From positions 1 to 25,224 of the forward strand of contig JBAYZO010000020.1 of assembly GCA_041672465.1 (NCBI GenBank): DNA of 25,224 bases, given 5' to 3'. This document shows positions 1-7,144 of the stretch, piece by piece (the stretch's first letter is position 1; every line of letters begins with the position of its first letter). The position numbers and the translations under genes are program-made. Source of the DNA: UBA1206 sp041672465 (lineage in GTDB: Bacteria; Bacillota; Clostridia; Oscillospirales; CAG-382). The notes under the pieces were generated by a model that saw only the letters and a program-made list of their open reading frames with translations, was not told the DNA's origin and made no database searches.

Positions 1-166
1 CGTAGTTTATGTATTCCTCCTGAGTGTCAAAACGGGGGCCTTCGACAATGTCAATTCCCTCTCCGCCGAACTCCTTGACTTTATCTATACAGCCCTTTAC
101 GCCAAGCTTTGTTTCGGCGGAATAGCCGTGAAAACTATACAAGCTGATCCCTAATTTAAGTTTCAT
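1..166 (-). CDS. Sugar phosphate isomerase/epimerase-like protein (N-terminal fragment)
   Basis: Only the first 55 codons are inside the window; the rest lies past the left edge. The peptide opens MKLKLGISLYSFHGYS and continues with a segment ending GGEGIDIVEG. This is the usual beginning of xylose-isomerase-like TIM-barrel proteins (AP endonuclease family 2 fold), where the first beta strand carries G-[IV]-S-L-[YF]-S and the second strand ends in a [DE]-[IL]-V-E type motif. Such proteins isomerise or epimerise sugars, inositols or sugar acids in the cytoplasm, but the substrate cannot be told from 55 residues. The ATG at 164-166 is preceded by GAAAGG. The gene lies on the same strand as the lipoprotein at 286-1998, with 119 bases between them that hold a long inverted repeat. 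Family call fairly firm; function open. Confidence 0.75.
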   Translation of the reverse strand, partial: MKLKLGISLYSFHGYSAETKLGVKGCIDKVKEFGGEGIDIVEGPRFDTQEEYINY

Positions 167-191
167 TGTAATGACATTACCTTTCTGCTTG

Positions 192-245
192 GGTTAAAGC
201 CATGACATAAGCCCGCTTTTTCGAGTCTATGCCATGGCGTTAACC
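192..245 (-). repeat. Long intercistronic inverted repeat (18-nt arms)
   Basis: Arms at 192-209 and 228-245 are reverse complements at 16 of 18 positions; one of the two exceptions becomes a G-U wobble in the minus-strand transcript. The loop is 18 nt and can add a few pairs of its own. The element lies between the lipoprotein stop (286) and the isomerase start (166), both on the minus strand. No U-run follows the hairpin in the transcribed direction, so it does not look like a standard intrinsic terminator. A transcript-stabilising or processing hairpin, or a palindromic operator for the isomerase gene, are possible. Confidence 0.7.
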
Positions 246-285
246 GCAAAAGATTTTATGTTTTAAATGTACAAGGATGAAGAAT

Positions 286-1998
286 TTAATTAAGGGTGGC
301 TACCGGGGTTTTCGCCCAGTCGTTCCTGAGGATTATTCCGCCGCCGTCGCGAAGTTTGATGTTCTTCCACGCGCCGGCGTCGGCTTCGGTTTTATTCGTT
401 GAGTTAATGGAAACGGAAAGGCCGATCTCGGCGCCCGCCTCAACGACTTCTATCCCGATTTCGCTCCAAGGGACGGAAATTTCATAGATAGTCTTTTCGC
501 TCTCGGCGTCACGCAGCACTTTGGCGGTGCCGGTAAAGCCGCCTGTTCCCATCCAGACATGGCTTATTGTCTCGCTGTCTCCGTTAACGCAAAAGCCATA
601 CTGCCTTACATGCCCTTCACCAACCGCTTTGTCGTTTACAATGTGGTCATAGTTCGCAAGCATATATTCGGAAAGCGGGGACTGGTCGATGATATCAACC
701 TGAATGCAGCAGTATTTATACATTTCACCCGGATTGGATGAAGTCACGGAGTTGTAGTGGTCGGGGGTATCCACGACGACGGCGAAATAAAAGTTGTCTT
801 GGTCGTATGCCGCGTAGATTTCCGCCGTGATGCCGTAGTTGTTCTTTTCAAACTGGGAGTAATCCCAAAGCTCGTTGGTCTCGTCAACGGAGTCGATTAA
901 AAAGCCGCTCCATTCGGTTAGCCCGATTTGCCCGTCGATAACAGGGGCTGTCGTCGCTTCCGAGATAGAGTAGTTCACGGGAGTTACCTGAACGCCGTGG
1001 ACAAAAAATTTGTTTCCGCTCTTTATGTTGTCAAGCTTTTTAAAGAGCGGGGCGTTGTCTTTTGATACGGCTAAGATAAAGCCGTCGAGAGGCATGGCGA
1101 TATCTTTTTTGGCGGCGGCGGAATCGACGCCGTAAATTGCGTCCTCAACATAGCCGAACACGGTGTGGTCGTATTTCACCACAAGAATGGCGAAGTCTGC
1201 CCAGTCGTAATCGCCCAGCGTTGTTCCCCATTCATATGTATAAAGGGCGGAGTCGCCGTAAGAGGGGGCTTTGTCGATTTTTGTAAGTAAAATCGAGGTG
1301 TTGTCATTTGGCCCTACCGCGGTTGTAACCCCGGCGCCGAAAGACACAAAGTTTGAAAGGTTCGAGGGGAGCTCTCTCAGGTATTCGAGATTGTCGCCCT
1401 CTTTGTATTCCTTGAGCGTTTGGATATCGTTCTCCTCAATACCCACAACGGCGATAAGGTCGCCGGCGGCAAGCGCCATAGCGGCAAGCTTGCCGGGCAC
1501 GTTTTGGTATTCGTCGATTTTATCCATAAGGCTTGAAGACGAATGGACGCCCAACAGGATTTGACCTTCTTCAAGGGTAATATCCGGCACGGTTCCCGAA
1601 CCGGTGGTAACGCTGACCACCTCGTAAAGATTTGCCGTGTCGGTTTCTTGAAGTATCACGTTAATTGTCCACTTGCAGTTGGAGGCGGCAACGTGGTCGT
1701 TGTCGGTGATAATCACGATGTCCTCGCCGCCTATAGTACCGTTGACTTTAATCGATTTGGCGGCGAGAGTAAAGTCAAAGTATTCCCTTTCCGGCTCGGA
1801 GCTCTCTTCCGGCTGGGAGGCGGGTTCCTCGGAGGAAACGGGGGTTTGGGATTCGGTTGCCGACGCCGGGGGTTCCGTCGAATCGCCGGTCGGCGAAGAT
1901 GAAGAAGGAGGCTGCGATTTTGTTCCGGTGTCCCCGCCGCAGGCGGCAAAAACAAACGCGAACATAAGCGCCAGCACAATGGCTAAAACTTTTTTCAT
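286..1998 (-). CDS. Secreted lipoprotein with duplicated beta-type repeat and C-terminal CBM9/DOMON-like domain
   Basis: A 570-residue lipoprotein. Residues 1-19 form a signal peptide ending in the lipobox FAAC, so Cys20 should be lipidated and the protein anchored outside the membrane. Residues 25-70 are a low-complexity Ser/Pro/Glu linker. Two stretches, about 139-187 and 300-338, share the pattern of a Gly-rich [FI]-[IL]-L turn, a short helix and a Gly-[DN] then hydrophobic strand; I read them as a distant internal duplication, similar to modules before phosphodiester-glycosidase domains, but this is weak. From residue 351 (APVIDGQIG, then TEW at 361-363) to the end the protein looks like a carbohydrate-binding module 9/DOMON-type beta sandwich, with the DxNFYFAVVVDTPD strand pair typical of that fold. 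It probably binds a glycan or haem-like ligand at the cell surface. No catalytic motif is visible. A good sigma-A promoter lies upstream. Confidence 0.75.
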   Translation of the reverse strand: MKKVLAIVLALMFAFVFAACGGDTGTKSQPPSSSSPTGDSTEPPASATESQTPVSSEEPASQPEESSEPEREYFDFTLAAKSIKVNGTIGGEDIVIITDNDHVAASNCKWTINVILQETDTANLYEVVSVTTGSGTVPDITLEEGQILLGVHSSSSLMDKIDEYQNVPGKLAAMALAAGDLIAVVGIEENDIQTLKEYKEGDNLEYLRELPSNLSNFVSFGAGVTTAVGPNDNTSILLTKIDKAPSYGDSALYTYEWGTTLGDYDWADFAILVVKYDHTVFGYVEDAIYGVDSAAAKKDIAMPLDGFILAVSKDNAPLFKKLDNIKSGNKFFVHGVQVTPVNYSISEATTAPVIDGQIGLTEWSGFLIDSVDETNELWDYSQFEKNNYGITAEIYAAYDQDNFYFAVVVDTPDHYNSVTSSNPGEMYKYCCIQVDIIDQSPLSEYMLANYDHIVNDKAVGEGHVRQYGFCVNGDSETISHVWMGTGGFTGTAKVLRDAESEKTIYEISVPWSEIGIEVVEAGAEIGLSVSINSTNKTEADAGAWKNIKLRDGGGIILRNDWAKTPVATLN

Positions 1999-2097
1999 GC
2001 TAAACTACTCCTTAATAAATATAATTGCCTTATTGTTTTTATTGCCCTGTCTGACTTATGCCTAAGGCGGCGGCATCTTCAAAAACAATGTGTTATT

Positions 2098-2129
2098 ATC
2101 AAGACGGCGCAAAAAATATCCGCCTTGAT
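2098..2129 (-). repeat. Dyad/hairpin at the start of the lipoprotein 5' leader
   Basis: Arms 2098-2107 and 2120-2129 are complementary over 10 positions, with one G-U wobble in the transcript, around a 12-nt loop. The dyad begins about 4 nt after the predicted transcription start of the lipoprotein gene. It could be a 5' mRNA-stabilising stem-loop or a roadblock-type operator. The symmetry is seen directly; either role is inference. Confidence 0.6.
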
Positions 2130-2139
2130 TCGCGACTAA

Positions 2140-2168
2140 AGTATAGCATAATCAAAAGCGGATTTCAA
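2140..2168 (-). promoter_or_regulatory. Sigma-A promoter of the lipoprotein gene
   Basis: Minus strand: -35 TTGAAA (2163-2168), 17-nt spacer, -10 TATACT (2140-2145) preceded by TGC, giving an extended -10. Start of transcription would be near 2133, leaving a leader of about 135 nt before the ATG at 1998. The Shine-Dalgarno is AAGGAG about 8 nt upstream of the ATG. Confidence 0.8.
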
Positions 2169-2329
2169 TACGTTAGAGTTAGTTTTAACACTAATTAAAC
2201 AAATTTTATTAATATAAGGGACAATTTAGTTGTATAAAACATACAACGTTTTATTTTTTTTCTTAAAACGGGCGGTTCTTCCTCTTTCCCTTGGGCGGGA
2301 GAGGGGACTTTTCCATGTAAAGGGGGTTC

Positions 2330-3559
2330 TTACGCCAACTTGACGCATATTGAAAACAGTTTCAGCGCGTCCTCAAGCTCGGCGAGGGTGGGGTAGGTAG
2401 GGGCGATTCGTATGTTTTTGTCCTCCGGGTCTTGCCCTCCGGGGAAAGTGGCGCCGGCGGGCGTCAGTTTAAGCCCCGCTTCCGAAGCGAGGTTTACGAC
2501 TTTTTTCGCCCTCCCCGCCGGGACGTTGACGCTAATAAAATAACCTCCGTTTGGACGGGAAAACTCAAAGCCGGCAACTTCCCTTTTAAGTTTTTCAAAA
2601 TATTCATAGCAGAGGCAAAACTTTTCTTTTACAATTTTCGCGTGCTCTTCCATAACGGAATTTAAGTGCGAATTTAAAAATCGGGCGTGCCTTAGCATGG
2701 CGAGCTTATCATAGCCTATTGTTCTTATGCTTAAAATTTTGAGAAACCATTTTATGTTCTCGGCGGATGCCGCTACACAGCTTATCCCCCCGCCCGGCCA
2801 AGTGATTTTTGAGGTTGAGGAAAACACAAAAAACATATCCCCGCTGTTTTGCTTTTTCGCCTCTTTTAGCGCGGAGGCGAGGGTGCCCGACGACGGTGAA
2901 AAATCATGCACCGCGTAGGCGTTGTCCCACATGACGATAAAATCGCGCGCCGCGGGTTTCAGTTCGGCGAACTCCTTAACTATTTTGTCCGAAAACGTGA
3001 TTCCGGTGGGGTTTGAATACTTCGGCACGCACCAAATCCCCTTTACGGCAGGGTCGTTTTCGATATATTTTCTCACAACGTCCATATCCGGCCCGTCGGA
3101 TTTCATTGGCACGGGGATGTTTTTAAAACCAAAAAGTTCGGTTATGGCAAAATGCCTGTCATAGCCGGGCGAGGGGCAGAGAAATTTAAGGCCGCCCTGC
3201 TTTGACCACGGAAGACACCCCCGAACGCCGAACGCGAAAGCGTTTGAGATAACGTCAAACATCACGTTAAGGCTGGAGTTGCCGCATACCACGACGTCTT
3301 CTTCTTCAACGTCAAGTATTTTCGCGAAAAATCTTTTCGCCTCGGTTATCCCGTCGATACACCCGTAATTTCTGCAGTCGGTGCCGTCCTCGGCAAAACA
3401 ATCAGAATTTTTTGTCAGTTGCGTGAGAAGACCCGAGAGGTTGTCAAGCTGGGCGGCGGAGGGTTTTCCCCTTGACATGTCAAGCTTTCTTCCGCTTAAT
3501 TTATAGTTTTCATACTCTTTTTCAAGTTGTTGTTTGTTCAAGGAAATTATCTCCGGCAT
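2330..3559 (-). CDS. Aspartate aminotransferase, subgroup Ic (MocR-type aminotransferase family)
   Basis: PLP-dependent fold-type I aminotransferase of about 409 residues, most like the subgroup Ic aspartate aminotransferases (Pfam Aminotran_MocR), which move the amino group between aspartate and 2-oxoglutarate. Family marks in order: DMSRGKPS near residue 28, NPTG at 183-186, D212 in DNAY (pairs with the PLP pyridine nitrogen), and K251 in SSTSKITWPGGG, the Schiff-base lysine. An in-frame ATG at 3574 would add five residues but overlaps the end of asnS and has no spaced ribosome site. The ATG at 3559 starts one base after the asnS stop, and MPEIISLNKQQL aligns with the family's usual start, so I chose it. 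It is surely translated with asnS. The pairing supplies aspartate, the precursor of asparagine, next to the enzyme that charges tRNA-Asn. Substrate assignment is by family. Confidence 0.9.
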   Translation of the reverse strand: MPEIISLNKQQLEKEYENYKLSGRKLDMSRGKPSAAQLDNLSGLLTQLTKNSDCFAEDGTDCRNYGCIDGITEAKRFFAKILDVEEEDVVVCGNSSLNVMFDVISNAFAFGVRGCLPWSKQGGLKFLCPSPGYDRHFAITELFGFKNIPVPMKSDGPDMDVVRKYIENDPAVKGIWCVPKYSNPTGITFSDKIVKEFAELKPAARDFIVMWDNAYAVHDFSPSSGTLASALKEAKKQNSGDMFFVFSSTSKITWPGGGISCVAASAENIKWFLKILSIRTIGYDKLAMLRHARFLNSHLNSVMEEHAKIVKEKFCLCYEYFEKLKREVAGFEFSRPNGGYFISVNVPAGRAKKVVNLASEAGLKLTPAGATFPGGQDPEDKNIRIAPTYPTLAELEDALKLFSICVKLA

Positions 3560-3560
3560 A

Positions 3561-4967
3561 TTAAAATTCCACATTTCCGACTGTTCTTGGGAAAGGCGAC
3601 ACGTCGCGGATGTTTGTCACCCCGGTGATATACATCAAGAACCTCTCGAACCCCAGCCCGTATCCCGCGTGCTTCACCCCGCCGTAGCGGCGGAGGTCAA
3701 GGTACCACTGATAGTTTGCCGCGTCAAGGCCTAATTCTTTTATCCTTTTTTCAAGGACATCAAGCCTTTCTTCCCTTTGGGAGCCGCCTATCAGCTCGCC
3801 AACTCCCGGCACAAGCATATCCGCGGCGGCGACGGTCTTGCCGTCGTCGTTCACACGCATGTAAAAAGATTTGATTTCTTTTGGGTAATTTGTAACGAAC
3901 ACGGGTTTGCAAAAGATTTTTTCGGCGAGGTATCTCTCATGCTCGGTTTGGATATCAACCCCCCAGCTTACGGGAAACTCAAAAGTCGTCTTCGCGTTTT
4001 CAAGGAGAAAAATCGCGTCCGTATAGCTTATTCGCCCAAAATCATTGCTTAAAACGTTTTCAAGCCGGCCCTTAAGCCCTTTATCCACAAATTTATTGAA
4101 AAACTCCATTTCCTCCGGGCATTTTTCCATGACATAGTTTATGGCGTATTTTGTCATCGCCTCGGCGGAATCCATATAGTCGTCAAGGTCGGCGAACGCC
4201 ATTTCCGGCTCTATCATCCAAAACTCGGCGGCGTGCCGCGGGGTGTTTGAGTTTTCCGCCCTGAAAGTGGGGCCGAAAGTGTAAACATCGGCGAAAGCCA
4301 TGGCGAAAGTCTCGGCCTCAAGCTGACCCGAAACGGTGAGGAACGCCTGCTTGCCGAAAAAATCTTTTGAATAGTCGACCCTCCCGTCGGCCTTTTTGGG
4401 CGGGGAATCAATATCAAGGGTGGTCACCTTAAACATTTCCCCCGCGCCCTCGCAGTCGCTGGCGGTTATAATTGGGGTGTGGACATAGACAAAGCCGTTT
4501 TTGGCGAAAAATTCATGTATTCCCTGCGCCGCCGCCGAGCGGACTCTGAACACGGCGTTGAACAGGTTGCTCCTCGGCCGCAGGTGCGCCACGGAGCGAA
4601 GAAATTCCGGCGTGTGCCTTTTGGGCTGGAGCGGGTAGTCGGGGGAAGAAACCCCGGCGACAGTTATGGAAGACGCTTTTATTTCAAACGGCTGTTTTGC
4701 TCCCGGGGTCAGCTCGAGAACTCCGGTCACAAGCAGCGACGCGCCGATGTTTTGTTTTGAGACGGTTTTAAAGTTTTCAAGCCCGCTCTCTTCCGCGACA
4801 ACCTGCAGCGGCTTGAAATAAGTGCCGTCGTTTAGCTCTATAAAGCCGAACGCGTTTGAAAAACGGCTGTTTTTTACCCAGCCCCCGACAGTTATCGTCT
4901 TGCCTGCAAAGTCTTTTGGGGAGAGGTAAACATCACTGAGCTTGGTGAGCGCCTTTTTAAGTGACAT
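3561..4967 (-). CDS. asnS: Asparaginyl-tRNA synthetase
   Basis: A 468-residue class IIb aminoacyl-tRNA synthetase that joins asparagine to tRNA-Asn in the cytoplasm. The N-terminal OB-fold anticodon-binding domain spans about residues 20-115 (GGWVKNSRFSNAFGFIELNDG). The catalytic core then shows class II motif 2 (FRAENSNTPRHAAEF, with the ATP-contacting Arg) and motif 3 (GYGLGFERFLMY). GGSQREERLDVL and the FWMIEPEMAF segment fit AsnRS rather than the related aspartyl or lysyl enzymes. Length is normal for the family (about 430-470). The start ATG has AAAGGAAA about 7 nt upstream. It is the first gene of a two-gene operon with the aminotransferase. A promoter sits only about 50 nt upstream of the start, too close for a T-box leader, so tRNA-sensing control is not expected. 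Confidence 0.97.
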   Translation of the reverse strand: MSLKKALTKLSDVYLSPKDFAGKTITVGGWVKNSRFSNAFGFIELNDGTYFKPLQVVAEESGLENFKTVSKQNIGASLLVTGVLELTPGAKQPFEIKASSITVAGVSSPDYPLQPKRHTPEFLRSVAHLRPRSNLFNAVFRVRSAAAQGIHEFFAKNGFVYVHTPIITASDCEGAGEMFKVTTLDIDSPPKKADGRVDYSKDFFGKQAFLTVSGQLEAETFAMAFADVYTFGPTFRAENSNTPRHAAEFWMIEPEMAFADLDDYMDSAEAMTKYAINYVMEKCPEEMEFFNKFVDKGLKGRLENVLSNDFGRISYTDAIFLLENAKTTFEFPVSWGVDIQTEHERYLAEKIFCKPVFVTNYPKEIKSFYMRVNDDGKTVAAADMLVPGVGELIGGSQREERLDVLEKRIKELGLDAANYQWYLDLRRYGGVKHAGYGLGFERFLMYITGVTNIRDVSPFPRTVGNVEF

Positions 4968-5022
4968 ATTTTATTTCCTTTCGCGGTACAAACATATAAA
5001 TATAAAAATAGCTAACGATAGT

Positions 5023-5050
5023 ATTATATCACCGACGGCGGTTTTTGCAA
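5023..5050 (-). promoter_or_regulatory. Promoter of the asnS operon
   Basis: Minus strand: -35 TTGCAA (5045-5050), 16-nt spacer, -10 TATAAT (5023-5028) with TGA before it (extended -10). Transcription should begin near 5016, giving a leader of about 50 nt with no room for a T-box. The layout closely matches the promoter at 6288-6315. Confidence 0.75.
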
Positions 5051-5133
5051 TAGGCTTTCTTGCATAATTTTGCTTTATGACATTCATTTTCAAGTATATT
5101 TTGCACAAATTTTGTTTTAATACGGCTTTTTTA

Positions 5134-5162
5134 GTAAAAACCCGCCGATTTTTTGGCGGGTT
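5134..5162 (-). terminator. Intrinsic terminator after the PHP gene
   Basis: Stem AACCCGCC/GGCGGGTT (5139-5146 with 5155-5162), 8-nt loop, followed on the minus strand by a U-run formed by the A-tract at 5134-5140. It lies 34 nt past the PHP stop codon and separates that gene from the asnS promoter. Confidence 0.85.
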
Positions 5163-5195
5163 CTTGCATTTTCGGGGCGGAGTTATTTATAAGTT

Positions 5196-6113
5196 TTAAA
5201 AGAAGATTGGATTTGTCCATGCTCTGTTGCCGGACTCGTCGATAATAGAAGCTCTTATATAGGTAAAATTATTTTTAGTCTCAATCTCGGCGCGCGTCAA
5301 AAGCTCGCCGGGCTTGGCGGTGACTTTTTTGTTTGGGTGTCTGTCAGAGTGGAACAAAATGGTTTTGCAGGGTTCTGTTTCAATGTGCGCGGTGGTGCCG
5401 TCTACATAAAAATCTTTTATAACCGGCCCGCAGGACGAATAAAACCTGCCCTCTCGCAGGGCGGATAAAATAGATTTGTCGTTTTTTTCGGCGTTTACCA
5501 TAACCCAGCCTTTGCAGTGGTTGCTCATCGCGTGGCCGTCGTCGGTGGCGACCCCGAAGATTTTATGCCCCAAACCAAGCATCTCGTCCCAGCAGGGGGC
5601 GTTAAAGTCCATATCATGCCCCAAAGCGCAGCCCGTGTTCCAGATCTCGATGGCGAACAAGCCGACAAGCTTGTCAAAATGCCGGGTTTGGGTGGAGCTC
5701 CATTCCGGGTGACAATAAAAAGTTATGTTATTTTTTGAGTGAATCCAGTCAAGATATTTTTGGAAGTCAAACTGATTTTTCACTTTTCCCGACTCAAAGC
5801 GCTCCCCCGCGGAAAAGCCGTTGGTTTCGTCGTTTTCGCCGAGACAAACGGTATGAAAACAGCGGAAGCCGATATCGTTGTCAAAGGTCGCGTCAAATTC
5901 CATGCCGGGAATTATTAAAATTCCGGTTTCGGGAGCGTAATTTGTACGGTTATATAATCTGTGATCGGTGAGAGCAAGAAAATCATAACCCATCCCGGCA
6001 TGAAGACGCGTGACTTCCTCGGGCGTGCCGCGCCCGTCGGAAAGGGTGGTGTGGCAATGAAGCCCCCCTTTCAGCATTTTTCCGTTACCCTCAAACGCGG
6101 GCTGCTTTTTCAT
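5196..6113 (-). CDS. PHP-domain metal-dependent phosphoesterase
   Basis: A 305-residue protein of the PHP (polymerase and histidinol phosphatase) superfamily, which hydrolyses phosphoester bonds using two or three metal ions. The ligand set is visible: LHCHTTLSDG (H19, H21, D26), LTDH (D50, H51), E72 in GMEFD, CHPEWSS (H135) and ATDDGH (D191, H194). The HxH...DH...E...H...DxH order is complete, so the enzyme should be active. The C-terminal 90 residues look like a small beta-rich appendage seen in some clostridial PHP proteins. No neighbour points to a substrate; the gene has its own promoter and terminator, so it is a single-gene unit. A nucleotide phosphoesterase of the YciV/TrpH type is one possibility, but this family member is only generically assigned. 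Confidence 0.85.
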   Translation of the reverse strand: MKKQPAFEGNGKMLKGGLHCHTTLSDGRGTPEEVTRLHAGMGYDFLALTDHRLYNRTNYAPETGILIIPGMEFDATFDNDIGFRCFHTVCLGENDETNGFSAGERFESGKVKNQFDFQKYLDWIHSKNNITFYCHPEWSSTQTRHFDKLVGLFAIEIWNTGCALGHDMDFNAPCWDEMLGLGHKIFGVATDDGHAMSNHCKGWVMVNAEKNDKSILSALREGRFYSSCGPVIKDFYVDGTTAHIETEPCKTILFHSDRHPNKKVTAKPGELLTRAEIETKNNFTYIRASIIDESGNRAWTNPIFF

Positions 6114-6287
6114 AAATTTTTTCCGTCCTTTTATTAAAATGTATATAACGCGGATAAGTTTTTTCGCTCTGTTATGGTTTTTCCGTTAAAATAAAAGTTA
6201 TAAGCTTGAAACCTTTTTTGCGGGTTTTGCCGTAGTTTTGTATTTAAAAAACAAGCGATTTTTAAGTTTCTAATTGCTCATAACAAT

Positions 6288-6315
6288 ATTATATCACCCG
6301 AGTATGGTTTTGCAA
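6288..6315 (-). promoter_or_regulatory. Promoter of the PHP gene
   Basis: Minus strand: -35 TTGCAA (6310-6315), 16-nt spacer, -10 TATAAT (6288-6293) in the context GGTGATATAATA. Transcription start near 6281 would leave an unusually long leader of about 168 nt before the ATG at 6113. Confidence 0.75.
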
Positions 6316-6394
6316 TAGTTTTTACGCGGATTTTACCTGTTTACGCCCATTTAAAATTAATTTTATACAAACTTAGCTAAATATGACGAAACTG

Positions 6395-6421
6395 AAAAAA
6401 CCCGCCGGGTTTAGGCGGGTT
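6395..6421 (-). terminator. Intrinsic terminator of the flotillin operon
   Basis: Stem AACCCGCC/GGCGGGTT (6399-6406 with 6414-6421) around a 7-nt loop; the A-run at 6395-6400 gives a U6 tract on the minus transcript. It begins 26 nt past the stop of the last operon gene. Confidence 0.88.
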
Positions 6422-6446
6422 TTCGCGATTTTATTATAATTTTGTC

Positions 6447-7103
6447 TTAGGCGTTTCTTATTGTGTTTAGATAATCCCGCTTTTTTTTGATTCCCGCTTC
6501 GCTTCCCTTTTTGCCGCCGTAATAGCAGGCAAAGTAAAAAGCGGCGGAATAAATGACGGCGGCAGTTATGGTTAGGGGAATAAATTCATACGCGAGGCCG
6601 TTAATAATAAAGTTGTTTGTTTGAATGTCCGCGTTTGAAAGCGAGCCTAAAAGGTTTTTCTTGTCAACCGCTCCAAACAGCGAGGAGACTACCGCGGCGG
6701 GATACCAGAACTGAATTCCCATGACCCCGGAAAAGCCGTCGGCGAACCCGCTGTATATGTTCCAGCCAAACATAAGCACGGACGTGACGGCAAGCTGAAA
6801 CTTTGTTTTAAAGCCGCTTTGGGTTTTCATTGTTTTATATGACATCTTCCCCATGGCGTAATACATCGAGTAAAAACCGCCGGCTAAAAACGCCATGAGC
6901 GTCAGCAGACCCATAATGGGGTAAATAACGTCAAACAAATAACTCCCGTCCGCTTTAAGATCAACGGCGCTTGGGGTTTTTAGGAAAAACGAAGCCAAAG
7001 TGCGCGCCGCGAAGGGGAAAAGCGAACCCACGAACATTGCCGCTAAAAAAATAACGGAATTGAATATAAAGCCTTCATACTGACCGGGTTTTTCTTTTTG
7101 CAT
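6447..7103 (-). CDS. Unknown multi-pass membrane protein of the flotillin operon
   Basis: I do not recognise this 218-residue protein. It is clearly membrane-embedded: strong hydrophobic segments lie at about residues 12-40, 60-85 and 175-198, with two weaker ones around 105-118 and 130-148, so four or five passes are likely. The C-terminal tail is very basic (KKGSEAGIKKKRDYLN), suggesting a cytoplasmic C terminus. A GTG two codons upstream (7109) sits on top of the GAGGGG ribosome site. The ATG at 7103 is 5 nt from that site and is the better start. It is the last of four genes transcribed together, 41 nt after the flotillin stop, and is closed by a strong terminator. Position suggests a partner or client of the flotillin scaffold, which is inference only. 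Confidence 0.8.
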   Translation of the reverse strand: MQKEKPGQYEGFIFNSVIFLAAMFVGSLFPFAARTLASFFLKTPSAVDLKADGSYLFDVIYPIMGLLTLMAFLAGGFYSMYYAMGKMSYKTMKTQSGFKTKFQLAVTSVLMFGWNIYSGFADGFSGVMGIQFWYPAAVVSSLFGAVDKKNLLGSLSNADIQTNNFIINGLAYEFIPLTITAAVIYSAAFYFACYYGGKKGSEAGIKKKRDYLNTIRNA

Positions 7104-7144
7104 TTTCACCCCTCTTTATTCGTTATAATTACGCAGGTTTTGCT

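Larger units (their letters stand above)
1999..2329. other. 331-nt intergenic region: promoter, leader dyad, hairpins
   Basis: No gene is supported here. Reading the minus strand, the stretch holds a weak hairpin after the aminotransferase stop (2281-2304, stems CCTCT/AGAGG and CCC/GGG, no following U-run), a palindrome with arms 2229-2235 and 2241-2247, the lipoprotein promoter (2140-2168), a dyad at 2098-2129 and a leader of about 135 nt. A clear terminator for the asnS operon is not visible. The segment 2169-2280 is AT-rich and otherwise featureless. Confidence 0.6.
6114..6446. other. 333-nt intergenic region: PHP leader and promoter, flotillin-operon terminator
   Basis: Contains, on the minus strand, the terminator of the flotillin operon (6395-6421), the PHP promoter (6288-6315) and a PHP leader of about 168 nt (6114-6281). 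The leader is AU-rich, ends in the ribosome site AAAGGACGG and shows no recognisable riboswitch or T-box. I see no small ORF with a ribosome site. Confidence 0.6.

Noticed and set aside
2229..2247. GTTGTAT-AAAAC-ATACAAC palindrome as a terminator for the asnS operon
   Set aside because: A 7-bp AT-rich stem about 80 nt past the stop without a U-run on the minus transcript; too weak to call. A competing alternative pairing exists.
4968..5022. Possible T-box upstream of asnS
   Set aside because: The leader is only about 50 nt, too short for a T-box, and no consensus sequence is present.
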